A stretch of 64,000 nt of DNA. Origin: Cryptomeria japonica. Its lineage: Eukaryota > Streptophyta > Pinopsida > Cupressales > Cupressaceae. Numbering within the stretch: position 1 is the first letter of the stretch; each line of letters opens with the position of its first letter. Position numbers and translations under genes: made by a program. The notes beneath the pieces are model-generated. The model ran no database searches and was not told the DNA's origin. It saw only the letters and a program-made list of their open reading frames with translations. Below are positions 33,285 to 45,545 of the stretch, piece by piece. The stretch spans positions 219,464,997 to 219,528,996 of the forward strand of contig NC_081406.1 of assembly GCF_030272615.1 (NCBI RefSeq), in the 5' to 3' direction.

Positions 33285-34663
33285 AAACATGGACTGACTA
33301 CATGCTCTAAGTGGCAAACTAGTCATCATATCGGCTACGAACAGAGCGGCCCTCTAAGTGAGGGTCCTAGTCCAATCCATGTCCAATTGATCCTTGTATA
33401 AGTAAGTAGAACAAATTAAATATCAAATTACATGGATATTTAAATCAAATAGATCTTTAAATGTACAAATTTAAAAAAGTATACATACATATATGTATAT
33501 AGAATCCAAAACCCACCTATCCACTAGTAGGTGTCGCATGTAAAGAATACCACGTACACACATGCTCTAAGATCAAGCTAGGAGTAACGTGAGGAAGCCA
33601 TTACTTGTACATACACATTTTAGGATTAACTTTCAATTGATAAATGAAACTAGTTATAGAAATTATAGATTAAATATAAGCACATGTACCTAGGTATCGA
33701 GAGGTATAGTTTGATCATCTACTACGATCATATCTACCACAACAACTACATTTGCATATCTCTCTTTGGAAGACTCAATGAATGAGGAGTGTAAGGGGAT
33801 ATGTAGATGAGAGGGCATCAGTGAAGTCTCTGATCCTAGTAGCATATCCACAAAACCAATCTGGCTCAAATCATGTAGTTGCTACTCAAATGAATCCAGG
33901 CCCTCTAATGTGATATGGACCTAATCAACCCATATATCCTCTTTAGTAACAGTAGAGTAATTTTAGGTGGGTCAGCTAGAGCATACATGGAGTGATGGGA
34001 ATGTTGTGAATAACCTTAGGTATGAGTTGATGTTGTAGCCTGCATGTTTCTGAGAATCTCATCTCTGACCTCAACCAATGGTATATGAAGTTAGGATGAA
34101 ATGAAATAGTATGTGTGTAAGGGGTCCTCAACCAAATATGGAGACATCTAAACATGTCAAGCACCTCTGAATATAGTTACTAGGTCCTTTGGTGAGGGTA
34201 TGTCAACAATAAAATAGTGATCTAAATCAGCCGCCCCATGACTGGATGATGCACCTATGGATGGTCTTGGAAGTGGTCAACTCATCATATATCTACCCTT
34301 CCTATAAGAAGAAATTGTGGATGCAGCAAAAGAAATATCTCAAATGGTGTCAATTGCTTCTCTTTGAGAAGCAATCACTACTCGATTTGTTGTGGGGGCG
34401 AGGGATGGGGAATTTGTTGGAAATTTGTGACTGCCAAACTGCCTATGTGTGGGCACCTATGTGTCAACCCCATGATATAGATCTCTATCAACCACTCTAC
34501 TTGGCCCCTACCCATAATAACTTGGAAGGTCAAGGTAGTTGACCTTGAAACCCAAACGCACCTCAGTGTACACCTGATGAGAAAAGTATAATGGTGTCTC
34601 GTTGTTATTGGGATAACGACCATGAGCAACTAAGAAAGAGGGTATATCTTCTATGCACCATGT
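33285..34663 (-). pseudogene. Gene 2 of the composite, 3' part (unknown family)
   Basis: The minus-strand frame is kept over long distances but with many stops: WCIEDIPSFLVAHGRYPNNN at 34650, FSHQVYTEVRLGFKVNYLDL (about 34565), VASQREAID-like and SFAASTISSYRKGRYMMS (about 34320), LVEDPLHTYYFISS (about 34115), then ADPPKITLLLLKRIYGLI (about 33950). Further exons seem to lie at 33690-33780 and 33530-33610, with a last one (GSIGHGLD, then DPHLEGRSVRSRYDD) at about 33310-33400. I do not recognise the family. It is convergent to the transposase-like gene and may be the second gene of the same element. Copia D interrupts at 34664. Confidence 0.55.
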
Positions 34664-35910
34664 TGTTAGATAGTTCAAATAACCAAAAGACAACTGAGAG
34701 GGGGAGGGGGTGAATAAGTTGTCATAGATTACCAGAACCTTGAGAAATTAAAACTTTAACACCGGAACCCAAAACAATAATACCAGAATTCTTAAACCAA
34801 ATATCAGAATAGCAGTTAAACCAATTAAGCATAAACAATAATCAGAGAATAAATACAATCCACATGACACCAATATTTATACGTGGAAAACCCGGCAAAG
34901 GAAAAAAAATGGTGGGAAGCCTACCCACAGTCAGATAATACCTCTACAATAAGTATGTGAATTGCAATTGAGGGGCTTGCACTTGTAGGAAGGCCAACTA
35001 CCTAGAGCGCATTGCTCATCAGAAAAGGAGTCTCACTAACTACATAGAAATCCAGACTATAATCTACAGAAGAGGTTGAATTGCAAAGATAGCATCTCCT
35101 ATGCCTGAGTACAGTTCTAGTTAAACTCAATACCAGAGGACTAAATCCTCTTAAATAAACCCAATTCAATCTCCAATGATTGACCAAATCCTTTTCCTGA
35201 ATGATATTACATTATTCACACATTACATATCCATATCCCATTTCCTTGATCTTCTACCAATATATTCTACAATGAGATCTTACTTCATAAATACATACAA
35301 ACCCTCGACCATAAACAATTAGGTTGGTCACTAGACAGTAAACCAATTACATAATTACAAAACATGTCGGCCTTAGATGAAACAAATAATATCCAACACA
35401 TAAGACATCCTGGAAACACATCGAGAGGTCCAATCCACATGTTACATTAAGCTGACCCATAACCTAGATCAACCGGGACCCAATATAGGTCCACATGCTA
35501 CAACAATGATCTCCATCCACCAAGTCTCGAACATGATCACCATCATCATCTTGAAACTCCACCAAAAATTGTACCAACACCACTTATGCATATCACCAAA
35601 TATTTTAATCAAAAGCTCTGTCAATGAAACCCTTGCTGGAACTGTAAGCCAAGCTTTCAAGCAAACAGGATAGCATTTGATCACCAGACCAAAACCAACT
35701 GACTGAATATGAACATGAGTATCATGAACAAGCCAATTCCATAACCAAATCATACCGAAGACTAACGGATCATGCTGGATCCAAACCATCTAGAAACCAC
35801 TCATCCTACTAGGACCAGAAGGGTGCCAGTAAAGCATCCAAATAGCCAGTGTTGGCATCAATGACAAAAAATCAATGCAACACACAATCAATTCCACCAA
35901 ATGGCCAACA
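34664..35910 (-). repeat. Copia D LTR, left copy (3' LTR)
   Basis: This starts TGTTAGATAGTTC and ends GGCCAACA, with hairpin GTGGG (34912-34916)/CCCAC (34924-34928). Some minus- and plus-strand open frames inside it are not conserved in the other LTR. Confidence 0.93.
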
Positions 35911-36260
35911 ATATCACCCTTTGACATTGATGGCAACACTAGATGTGAAAAACATCCAAGTACCAAGAAATGCCAAACAAATCTCCCCCAATTGAAGACA
36001 ACCAACAATCTCCCACTCAAAGATATAGCAATGAAGTTCTGAAACAAAGACCAAACTCCCCCTATGAATGATATCTCTATAAAGCTCTGAATTATACATA
36101 TATCTCTCCCCCTGATGTATACAACCAACTCCTTAAGTTTCTTTTTCACATCAATATCTCTCCCCCTTTGACATCAATGCTAGAAATTTGACAAAAATGT
36201 CAAAGCAAAGAAATAAACCATTGAATCAAAAGGCTGACTACTCCCCCTGAGAAGTAGCAT
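35911..36260 (-). promoter_or_regulatory. Copia D terminal polypurine tract plus several extra tracts
   Basis: The terminal tract is degenerate (minus strand AAAGGGTGATAT, 35911-35922). Six further C-rich runs follow within 340 bp: aatctccccc (35981), aatctcccac (36008), aactccccct (36053), tctccccctg (36104), tctccccctttgac (36153) and ctactccccctg (36238). Multiple polypurine tracts are a known trait of plant Sirevirus-like copia elements. Confidence 0.65.
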
Positions 36261-36329
36261 CCCCACATCAGTGCCATAATGAATAGTATGTCTGATAATG
36301 CATACCAGACTAATTCCAAACCACATCAA

Positions 36330-37265
36330 TCAAGTCTCTACCAGAGGGGTAGAAACTCCCAATCTGTCTCTGAAGTACTCAAATGATTCTTTAGGCAAAG
36401 GTTTAGTGAAAATATCTCTAATCTACTCTTTAGTGTTCACATAGACTAGTCTAACTTCATTTGCTTCCACCTTTTCCTTCAAAAAGTTATATTTGATAGA
36501 GATGTGCTTTGTCTTAGAATGAAATACCGAATTCTTTGATATATCGATAGGAACAAAGTTATCACAATGAATAACAATTGGTCCATTACAATCCACTTTT
36601 ATATCCTTCAACATTTGCTTCATCCATAAAACTCGTGTACAGTTAGTAGAAACAACATCATACTCAGCTTTAGCAGTAGATAAAGAAGTACATGATTTTT
36701 TCTTGCTGATCCATGAAACCAACTTCTTTCCAAGAAAGAAAGCTCCACTGGAATTACTTTTCCAGTCATCAACATCTCTAGCCCAATCAACATCTATATA
36801 TGCACATAATATAAAGTCATCATCCTTAGGGTAACACAAACCATATTCTAATGTACCTTGTAAGTATCTAAAAATCCTTTTCACCACACTCTCATGATTT
36901 TCTCTAGGATCACTTTGAATTTTGATACAATACAAACAACATTCATTATGTTAGGCCTAGTTTGAGTCAAATAAAGAAGACCTCCAATCATAGACTTGTA
37001 TCTTGTAGGATTTACCGGTGTAGAAGCATCTTTTCTTGTCAATTTCTCACTTGTAACTGTAGGAGTACTTACCAGTTTAAAATCTCCCATACTAAATTTC
37101 TTTAACAATTTCTTAGCATACTTAGTTTGATAGATGAAAATACCTTTATCAGTCTGAGTGATCTGAAAACCTAAGAAAAACTTCATTTCCCCAATCATAG
37201 ACATTTCAAATTCTTTCTCCGTATTGTTAGAAAATTCCTTGAACAACATATCTTCACCTCCAAAA
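36330..37265 (-). pseudogene. Copia D reverse transcriptase C-terminal part and RNase H
   Basis: This resumes at GGEDMLFKEF immediately after the insertion point of C. It has MIGEMKFFLGFQITQTDKGI, GLLYLTQTRPN, DVDWARDVDDWKSNSSGAFF, SLSTAKAEY, and SKTKHISIKYNFLKEK. The end is TGA at 36330-36332 after DRLGVSTPLVET. There is a frameshift near 36900 and a stop at 36423. Confidence 0.9.
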
Positions 37266-38774
37266 TGATAACTCAATGATGAACAGTGAGTACCAAACCA
37301 GTACTGAGAGCGGGGGGGTGAATCAGTACAGACACAAAAACTTTTCTAGAACTGGTTTGACTGCAAACAATGCACTTGACAAGCAAACACTAATATCGGT
37401 CCAAACCAAATTACTATCAGTTAAACATAATGAGACTGTGAAAGACATAAACCGACAACCCTTAGGTTTCATACAATCTACTCCCTCATTTCCACTTCAT
37501 CTTTATGCATAAACAAATAATCTATCATCAGAGATACAATAATTTACTAGAACAACACAATTCACCGCTTAAACAGGAAATAACAAAACATCACATGAAA
37601 GAGGCATCACACATGACACACATATTTTTCATGTGGAAACCCAACTGGGAAAAACCACGGTGGGGATGAATACCCACAAGCTATTTTTGAACTCTTTAGA
37701 AGTCCACTCTGTTAGGAGCTTGGTCTGGTTAAAGACTATTACAACAGGTTCTATTAGGAACTGATCCTGTTAGGGATCACCCGGTTAAGGGTTAAACCCT
37801 ATTAAAGGTTACCTTGTTAGAGGATTTTATGAACTCAATGGCTTTGAGTCACCCTGTTAAAGGATTTACAACAAGTTGGTTAAAGCTACCCTGTTAAGGG
37901 ATTTTCTAACTGTTGAAGTGATTAGAGATCAATAAGTATTACAATGATCTAGTAATAGCACTCAATGCCAATACAGATCTGGTTTAGTTCCTTCCTTCTG
38001 CACACACACTTTGCAGGTATCAATTCTCTTATTTGGTCTGAAAAGAATCATGTATCTCTGCACTTAGATACACACACAACATTTTCCAACAACTTCAACA
38101 TGAAACACAACATTGACCTTATAAGAAATAGATAGGTCGGTAGCATAAATCCTAAACCCTAAACATTTAGGTTGAGAAAATTAGTCGGTTCAATCCTGAC
38201 CATTGAACACTTTTCATTTGAATACAATGATCTTGAATAGATCTCAAGACATTCTCCATCATTCATTTTTCACCGCTTCTTGGAGGCAATAACCCATCAC
38301 GCATTCTTCACCATTTGCAGGGACTTCGCACATTCCCGAGGTAGATAGGATCAATCCCCTTCATGCAAGATCCTTCACACGCACAAGGCTGATGTGGCAA
38401 CATGATCTAATCTCCAATACAATGCTAACTCATCACACAATGTCATTGGTTGAATGACACAGGCTCAAAACACTTCAATCAGAAACCTTGAGGCTAGGAC
38501 TACCAACTGATAGTCATACCATATTAAACCTTGATAGAAAGTATTCCATATACTGGTTCACTTGGACAAATGTACCGGTTCACCTTTTGCACATATACTG
38601 GCTCACAACATTATACCAGTTCACTTTGCCAGTTGCTTAACTTTAATAAATCGGTTCACTCCTCAACATATTGCTGGTTCACTCTTCAGCATATTACCGG
38701 TTCTCTCTTCAGCATATTGACATCAATGACAACACAATATCATCAAGTCAGCATACTCTACACATATGCCAACA
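37266..38774 (-). repeat. Copia C LTR, left copy (3' LTR)
   Basis: This starts TGATAACTCAATG and ends ATGCCAACA. It contains a tandem array of accggttcac-type units at about 38555-38720. U5 hairpin arms GTACTGA (37301-37307) and TCAGTAC (37323-37329) are exact complements. Confidence 0.94.
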
Positions 38775-38786
38775 ATCTCCCCCTTT
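38775..38786 (-). promoter_or_regulatory. Copia C polypurine tract
   Basis: The minus strand reads AAAGGGGGAGAT next to the 3' LTR. A second C-rich run with a perfect 9-bp hairpin around it (TGCTACTCC 38929-38937, GGAGTAGCA 38944-38952) lies 150 bp inside. Confidence 0.88.
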
Positions 38787-39019
38787 GGCATTGATGGAAA
38801 TATACAAAGATATCTCTCTTTCTACATCACATCTTCTCCTTAATACTACAGATATCTTCTCTGCTTCACATCTTCTTCTCCTTTGACAACAATGCCAAAG
38901 TGGAGGCACGAGCTTCCTTGTTCCACTATGCTACTCCCCCTGAGGAGTAGCATCCTTTAACACATCAATCCTGAAAAGATATAGCAAAGTAAGATCTAAC
39001 TGATGTGGAGCACAAACCT

Positions 39020-40629
39020 TTAGTTTACCTCTTGAAGGGGCAGTACCCCTAATTCACCTCTCAGATAGGTAAAAGTATCCTTCAGTAGAGGCTTGGTGAA
39101 TATGTCTACTAATTGCTCCTTACTGGAAACATGTTCCAATACCACCTCTTTGTTCTGAGCCTTTTCCCTCAAGAAATGATACTTGAGTTCAAAGTGCTTG
39201 GTTCTAGCATGTAAAACTAGATTCTTGGAGATGTTAATTGCACCTGTATTGTCACAAAATATACTTACCAGTTCAGATACAGGAACTTTGAAGCCATTCA
39301 ATACATACTTCATCCAAATAGTCTAGGTGCAGTTCATAAAAGCTGCAACATAGTCCACTTCTGCTATAGACTGAGACATACAACTCTTCTTTTTACTCAT
39401 CCATGAGACCAATCTACCACCGAGAAAGAATGCACCACTGGTTGTGCTCTTCCAGTCATCCACATTACTTGCCCAACCAACATCTTTGAACACTTTCAGG
39501 TTGAAATCATCATTGTATGGATACCATAATCCATAGTCAATAGTTCCCGTCAGATATCTAAGAATCCGCTTGACTGCTACCAAGTGGGATTTTGTTGGGA
39601 TTTTCTAAAACCGAGCGGTAATACCCACTGCATGTGCAATTTCTAGTCTGCTATGCACTACATAATGCAACTTACCAATCATTGATCGGTATTCCTTCTC
39701 ATTTACTAATGCTGAGTCATCCTCTTTTGATAGTTTACAACTGGTCACCATTGGTGTACCAACCGGTTGCTATCTTCCATGCCAAAGGTCTTCAACACCT
39801 CTTTGACATACTTGGACTGAGTAATAAAGATTCCATCTTTCATTTGTTGAATCTGCAATCCAATGAAGAACTTAAGCTCCCCTATGAGTGACATCTCAAA
39901 TTCCTTCTTCATCTCATCTGCAAAGTCATGACTCATCTTGTCATCTCCACCAAAGATTATGTCATCAACAAATACTTCATAGATCAGAATCTGATCTCCT
40001 TCTAATTTCAAGTAGATATTGCTATCTTCACTTGTTATTTCAAATCGAATCTTCACAATATTGGAGTGCAAGCATTCATACCATGCTCTAGGTGCATGCT
40101 TCAGTCCATACAAGGCTTTATGTAGCCTAAGCACCATGTCACTATCTTCTGATAGGGAAAACCCATCTGGTTGCTCTATATACACCTCCTCTTCAAGTAT
40201 TCCATTTAGAAATGCAAATTTTACATCCCTTTGGTATACCTTAAGTCCTTTAAAAGCTGCATATGCAAGAAGCATACGAACTCCTTCCAATCTTGCTACT
40301 AGAGCAAAGGTTTATCCATAGTCTTTTCCTTATTTTTGGGCATATCCTTTACATACTAGTCTGGATTTGTTCCTTACCACTGTGCCATCATCATTCAGTT
40401 TATTTCTAAAGACCCATTTGGTTCCAATGACATTTTTATGCTTCAGACTGGGTACCAAAGACCATGTACCATTCTTTTCTATCTGATCAAGTTCCTCTTC
40501 CATTGCCTTGATCTAGTCTTCATCTTTATGTGCCTCTTTGAATGATTTAGGCTCAAATTCAAAGATCATACATGAGTTTTCTTTGACCTTTCTTCTTGTA
40601 AGAATTCCTACATCTTTGTCTCCTATGAT
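39020..40629 (-). pseudogene. Copia C reverse transcriptase and RNase H
   Basis: Includes WVFRNKLNDDGTVVRNKSRL, VYQRDVKFAFLNGILEEEVY, HKALYGLKHAPRAWYECL, the catalytic box EVFVDDIIFGGDD, and ELKFFIGLQIQQMKDGIFIT. A frameshift follows at about 39760. RNase H blocks are DVGWASNVDDWKSTTSGAFF and ARTKHFELKYHFLREK. The stop is at 39020 after LGVLPLQEVN. The catalytic aspartates are retained, but stops at about 40280 and 40340 break the N-terminal RT. Confidence 0.92.
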
Positions 40630-42230
40630 CTACTTTGGATCATGATTGAGTTTTATATACCTAGGTATATTCTTAACAGATTCCTCTTGCTTTTCTTCTT
40701 CATCCTCATCTTCATCAGCATCAACATCCATTGGTGTAGGACCACAATTACTAGTAATGGACTGATTTGCAACCGATTCCCAGAAGGTTACTACCAGTTC
40801 ATCTCCTACTTGCTCACTACCGGTTTCCTCAGATTTCTCAGAGGTTTCATCAACTCTAACATTGATGCTTTCAAAAATTCTCTGAGTCCTATTGTTGAAA
40901 CATTTGAGAGCTTTTCTCTTTGTGGAATACCCTAGGAATATTCCCTCATCACATTTAACATCAAACTTGCTTTGATGTTCACTCCTCTTGATATAACATT
41001 TACTTCCAAATACTCTGAAGTAGCTTACCACTGGTGTGTTACTGGTCCAATACTCATAAGGTGTTTTGTCCTTACCCTTTTTGATGAGTACCCAGTTCAT
41101 TGTGTAGACTGCAGTGTTCACTGCTTCTCTCCAAAAGGTGTGAGCAGCCTTTCCTTGGATTAACATAGTTCTAGCCGCTTCAACCACAGTCTGGTTGTTC
41201 CTCTCTACTAAGCCATTCTGTTGTGGAGTCTGGGGGGCAGATAGTTGCCTCTTGATGCCATTCTCTTCACAATATTTGTTGAATTCATCGGAAGTGAATT
41301 CCCCTCCTTGATCAGTTCTAAGGCATTTGATTCTTCTACCACTTTCCATTTCTACCAGTGCTCTAAAAGATTTGAACTTTCCAAAGGCTTCAGATTTGTC
41401 CCTCAAGAATGTGACCCACATCATTCTTGAGCAATCATTTGTAAGAATCATAAAATACCTATCTCCTTGCACACTCCTAGTTTTCATAGGACCACACAAA
41501 TCATTATGCATAAGATCAAGTAATTTGTCTGCAGTGAAAGATTTACCTTTGAAGGTTGAGGAAGACATTTTCCCCAGTTGACACTCTCTGCACAAAGGAT
41601 TTTCCAGTTTGCTCAACATAGGCAATCCTCTAACTGCCTTGATCTTACTGGCCTTCACAATATTTTCAAAGTTTACATGGAAGAGTCTCCTATGCCATAT
41701 CTAGCTATCCTCAAACTTAGCCATAAGACATGTACTGACATTAGCATTTAGCTGAAATAGGTTACCTTTGGTCTGTATACTAGTAGCCATTAGTTCACCA
41801 CTCTTTCCTTTTATTTTGCACACTCCTTTTTTGAATTCTAGAGTGAGTCCATTATTACTCAGTTGAGCAACACTCAAAAGATTGTGCCTTAGACCTTCTA
41901 CCCAATATACATTGTCAGCACTACTTCTTCCATTCAGAGAGATGGACCCTCTTCCTTTTACCATACATGTTGCATCATTACGAAAATGAACCACACCACC
42001 ATCATACTCTTCCAAAAATAGAAACTTAGTCCTGTCACCAGTCATATGGTGAGAACAACCACTATTAATAATCCACTCATTGGAATTATCAAAGTGGGAG
42101 ACAAGAGCCTTCTTGCCTGACACATCTTCCTTGACTGCTACAAACACAATATCTTCATTTTCTTCATCTTCTGATTCCTCATCAGTGAAAACTTCATCAA
42201 CTACTACAAAATAGTTTCTTCAATTTCCTC
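40630..42230 (-). pseudogene. Copia C protease and integrase
   Basis: The protease box reads EWIINSGCSHHMTGD, with the catalytic D replaced by N (D-S-G to N-S-G). The integrase zinc-binding region is WHRRLFHVNFENI and CRECQLGK. The core has MHNDLCGP, CLRTDQGGEFTSDEF and PQQNGLVERNNQT. The C-terminal part has DEGIFLGYSTKRK and a D/E-rich linker. 40630-41658 is open for 342 codons. Few stops occur, one after AKFEDS at 41701. Confidence 0.92.
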
Positions 42231-43110
42231 CTTTGAACTTCTTGAACTTTTCTGGTTTGTCCTTGCTATCACCATTAGGACAGTTTACAGCAATGTGTCC
42301 TATCTAGTTACAAGAAAATCATTTCAAAGGGAACTTACCTCTGTATTTACCAGTTCCCTTAGGAAGTCTCTTGGCAAGAAGAGCTTCAAATTCCATCAGG
42401 ATCTCCTCATCATCCATTTCTCTATTTTGTCTTGGTTCACCACTATTACTAGCTTCTTTGCCTTTTCTGGATGGTGCAGTAGATGCTTTGAAGGTTGATT
42501 CAGTCTTTTGAATACTACCATCATAATTATTTAGCTTATAAGATGTTAGCTTTGCAATGATGAAGTCCAGGGATACCTTTGTCTTGTCTACAGACCTCAA
42601 CTCCTGAATAGCTACAACCCTTATTGCATAGACCAGTAATAAGGATCTCAAAACTTTGCTAACAACAGTGGAATCTTCCATTTTACCACCCGCACTCTTG
42701 ATATCTCCTACAACACTTTTGATTCTTATTCCATATTGTTGAATGGTCTCTCCTTCAACCATCCACATGTCTTCAAACTTTCCTCTAAGGCTTTCTTCCT
42801 TAGCTTGTTTCACATGCTCATCACTACCATAGATATTCTCAAGGGCATCTCATACTTCTTTGGGATTCTCTTTGTCCTAAACATCAATAAACTAAATGTC
42901 AGATAAACTACTAATTAGGGCTTCCATGACTTGCCCATTCTCCTGAATCTCTCTCTTTTAGTCATCAGTTAGAGTACCGGTAGGGATAACATAAGCATTC
43001 TCAATATAGCTCCAATGTTGAGCACCCATGCTTCTGATGTATATCTTCATTCTGTCCTTCCATATTTTAAAGTTATCTTTGTTGAACTTTGGACCTTCCC
43101 TCTTCATCAT
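42231..43110 (-). pseudogene. Copia C gag
   Basis: The ATG at 43110 gives MMKREGPKFNKDNFKIWKDR, the usual copia gag opening. The gag core is EESLRGKFEDMWMVEGETIQ and VVSKVLRSLLLVYAIRVVAI (42319-42813, open for 164 codons). The zinc knuckle FSCN-stop-IGHIAVNC has TAG in the middle. A few further stops lie in the N-terminal 100 codons. Confidence 0.9.
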
Positions 43111-43167
43111 TACAATAGGATCTTTCCCTCAAGCAGTTAAGCTTACAACACAGAGGACCTCGAGGAT

Positions 43168-43179
43168 GCTCTGATACCA
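43168..43179 (-). promoter_or_regulatory. Copia C primer-binding site
   Basis: The minus strand reads TGGTATCAGAGC, an exact initiator tRNA-Met complement, two bases inside the 5' LTR. Confidence 0.9.
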
Positions 43180-43181
43180 AT

Positions 43182-44708
43182 TGATAACTCAATGATGAAC
43201 AATGAGTACCAAACCAATACTGAGAGGGGGGGTGAATCAGTACAGACACAAAAACTTTTCTAGAACCGGTTTGACTACAAACAGTGCACTTGACAGACAA
43301 ACACTAATACTGGTCCAAACCAGATTACTACTGGTTAAACACAATGAGACTGTGAAAGACATAAACCGGAAACCCTTAGCTTTCATACAATCTACTCCCT
43401 CATTTCCACTTCATCTTTATGCATAAACAGATAATCTATCATCGGAGATACAATAATTTATTAGAACATGATTCACCGCTTAAACAGGAAATAACAAAAT
43501 ATCGCATGAAAGAGGCATCACACATGACACACATATTTTTCACGTGGAAACCCAATTGGGAAAAACCACGGTGGGGATGAATACCCACAAGCTGTTTTTG
43601 AACTCTTTAGAAATTCACTCTATTAGGAGCCTGGTTCAGTTAAAGACTGTTACAATAGGTTCTATTAGGAACTGATCCTATTAAGGATCACCTGGTTAAG
43701 GGATGGCTAGAATACCCAGTTAAGGGTTAAACCCTGTTAAAGATTACCTTGTTAGAGGATTTTATGAACTCAATGGATTTGAGTCGCCCTGTTAAAGGAT
43801 TTATAACAAGCTGGTTAAAGCTACCCTGTTAAGGGATTTTTTAACTGTTGAAGTGATTAGAGATCAATAGGTATTACAATGATCTAGTAATAGCACTCAA
43901 TGCCAATGCAGATCTGGTTTAGTTCCTTCCTTCTACACACACACTTTGCAGGTATCAATTCTCTTATTTGGTCTAGCAAGAATCACGTATCTCTACACTT
44001 AGATACACACACAATATTTGCCAACAACTTCAACATGAAACACAACATCGACCTTATAGGAAATAGATAGGTCTTTATCATAAACCCTAAACCCTAAACA
44101 TTTAGGTTGAGCAAATCAATTGGTTCAATCCTGACCATTTAACACTTTTCATTTGAATACAACGATCTTGAATAGATCTCAAGATATTCTCCATCATTCA
44201 TTCTTCACCGCTTCTTGGAGGCAATAACCCATCATGTATTCTTCACCATTTGTAGGGACTTCGCACATTCCCAAGGTAGATAGGATCAATCCCCTTCATG
44301 CAAGATCCTTCACATGCATGAGGTTGATGTGGAAACATGATCTGATCTCCAATACAATGCTAACTCATCACACAATGCCATCGGTTGAGTCACACAGGCT
44401 TGAAACACTTCAACAAGAAACCCTGAGGCTGGGACTACCAACTGGTAGTCATACCATATTAAACCTTGATAGAAAAAATTCCATATACCGGTTCACTTGG
44501 ATAAACGTAACGGTTCACCTTTTGTACATATACCAGTTCACAACTTATACCGGTTCACTTTGCCAGTTTCTTAACTTCAATAAATTGGTTCACTCTTCAA
44601 CATATTGCCGGTTCACTCTTCAGCATATTATCGGTTCTCTCTTCAACATATTGACATCAATGACAACACAATATCATCATCTCAACATACTCTACACATA
44701 TGCCAACA
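43182..44708 (-). repeat. Copia C LTR, right copy (5' LTR)
   Basis: This matches the left copy end to end with small indels; 43670-43730 has an extra 'aagggatggctagaatacc' type segment. It has the same accggttcac array at about 44487-44650. Confidence 0.94.
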
Positions 44709-44713
44709 CAAAA

Positions 44714-45545
44714 ATGATGTCATCAATGAATACTTAGATAATTAGTATATCATCATCAATGATCTTATAGTATAAATTATTGTTAGCATTACCCTTAGTA
44801 AAACCAAGCTTCAAAAGATATTTATCCAACCTTTCATACCAAGCTCTAGGTGCTTGTTTGAATCTATATAAAGCTTTCCTTAACCTACAAACCTTGTTTG
44901 TATCATCTGATAGTAAAAAAACATTAGGTTGCTCAATATAAACTTCCTCATCAAGATCCCCATTCAAAAATGCACACTTAACATCCATCTGATAAACCTT
45001 GTATTTTTTATAAGCAACATAGGAAAGAAATAATCTTACAGCTTCAATGCTAGCTACCGGTGCAAAAGTCTCTCCATAATTAATTCCTTCCTTCTGAGAA
45101 TATCCTTTACAAACCAACTTAGCCTTATTCCTTATAACTTGACCATCCTCATTCAATTTATTCCTAAAAACCCATTTAGTTCCAATAACATTCTTATTTT
45201 TATGTCAAGGAACCAAAGTCTGTGTGTTATTTTTCTCAATTTGATCTAATTCATCTTCCATAGCCTTCAACCAATATTCATCTTTACATCCCTCAATTAC
45301 TGATACCAGTTCAACTTGTGAAATTAAACATACCTGATTAGTTTCCAGTCTTTTTCTTGTCAATACTTCATTGTTCTTATCCCCAATGACATGATATTTT
45401 GAATGATTCAATCTCACATACCTAGGAGTCCTTTGACTCTCTGTTCCTCTTCCCTGTTCTTCAATTAATGTAGAATTTTTTGATACTGCCGGTGTAACTG
45501 GTTCAACACTCTTTTTTGGTAAAGTTTCTACCAGTTCAGATATAA
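44714..45545 (-). pseudogene. Copia D linker and reverse transcriptase N-terminal part
   Basis: This includes PRYVRLNHSKYHVIGDKNNE, a WVFRNKLNEDGQVIRNKAKL block, YSQKEGINYGETFAPVAS, VYQMDVKCAFLNGDLDEEVY and RKALYRFKQAPRAWYERL. It ends with VFIDDIIF at 44714, where C begins five codons after the catalytic FIDD. Single stops occur near 45204 and 44733. Confidence 0.9.

Larger units (their letters stand above)
37266..44708 (-). mobile_element. Ty1/copia retrotransposon C, full-length, nested in D
   Basis: LTRs are 37266-38774 (1509 bp) and 43182-44708 (1527 bp), with a perfect target duplication CAAAA (37261-37265 and 44709-44713). The coding order gag, protease, integrase, RT, RNase H is complete on the minus strand, with a few stops and frameshifts. 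It is inserted in D's RT gene five codons after the catalytic FIDD box. The short duplication and low decay show it is younger than D. Confidence 0.95.

Noticed and set aside
34246-34542. 98-codon + strand open frame
   Set aside because: It is the antisense shadow of gene 2, whose minus-strand frame gives coherent protein blocks.
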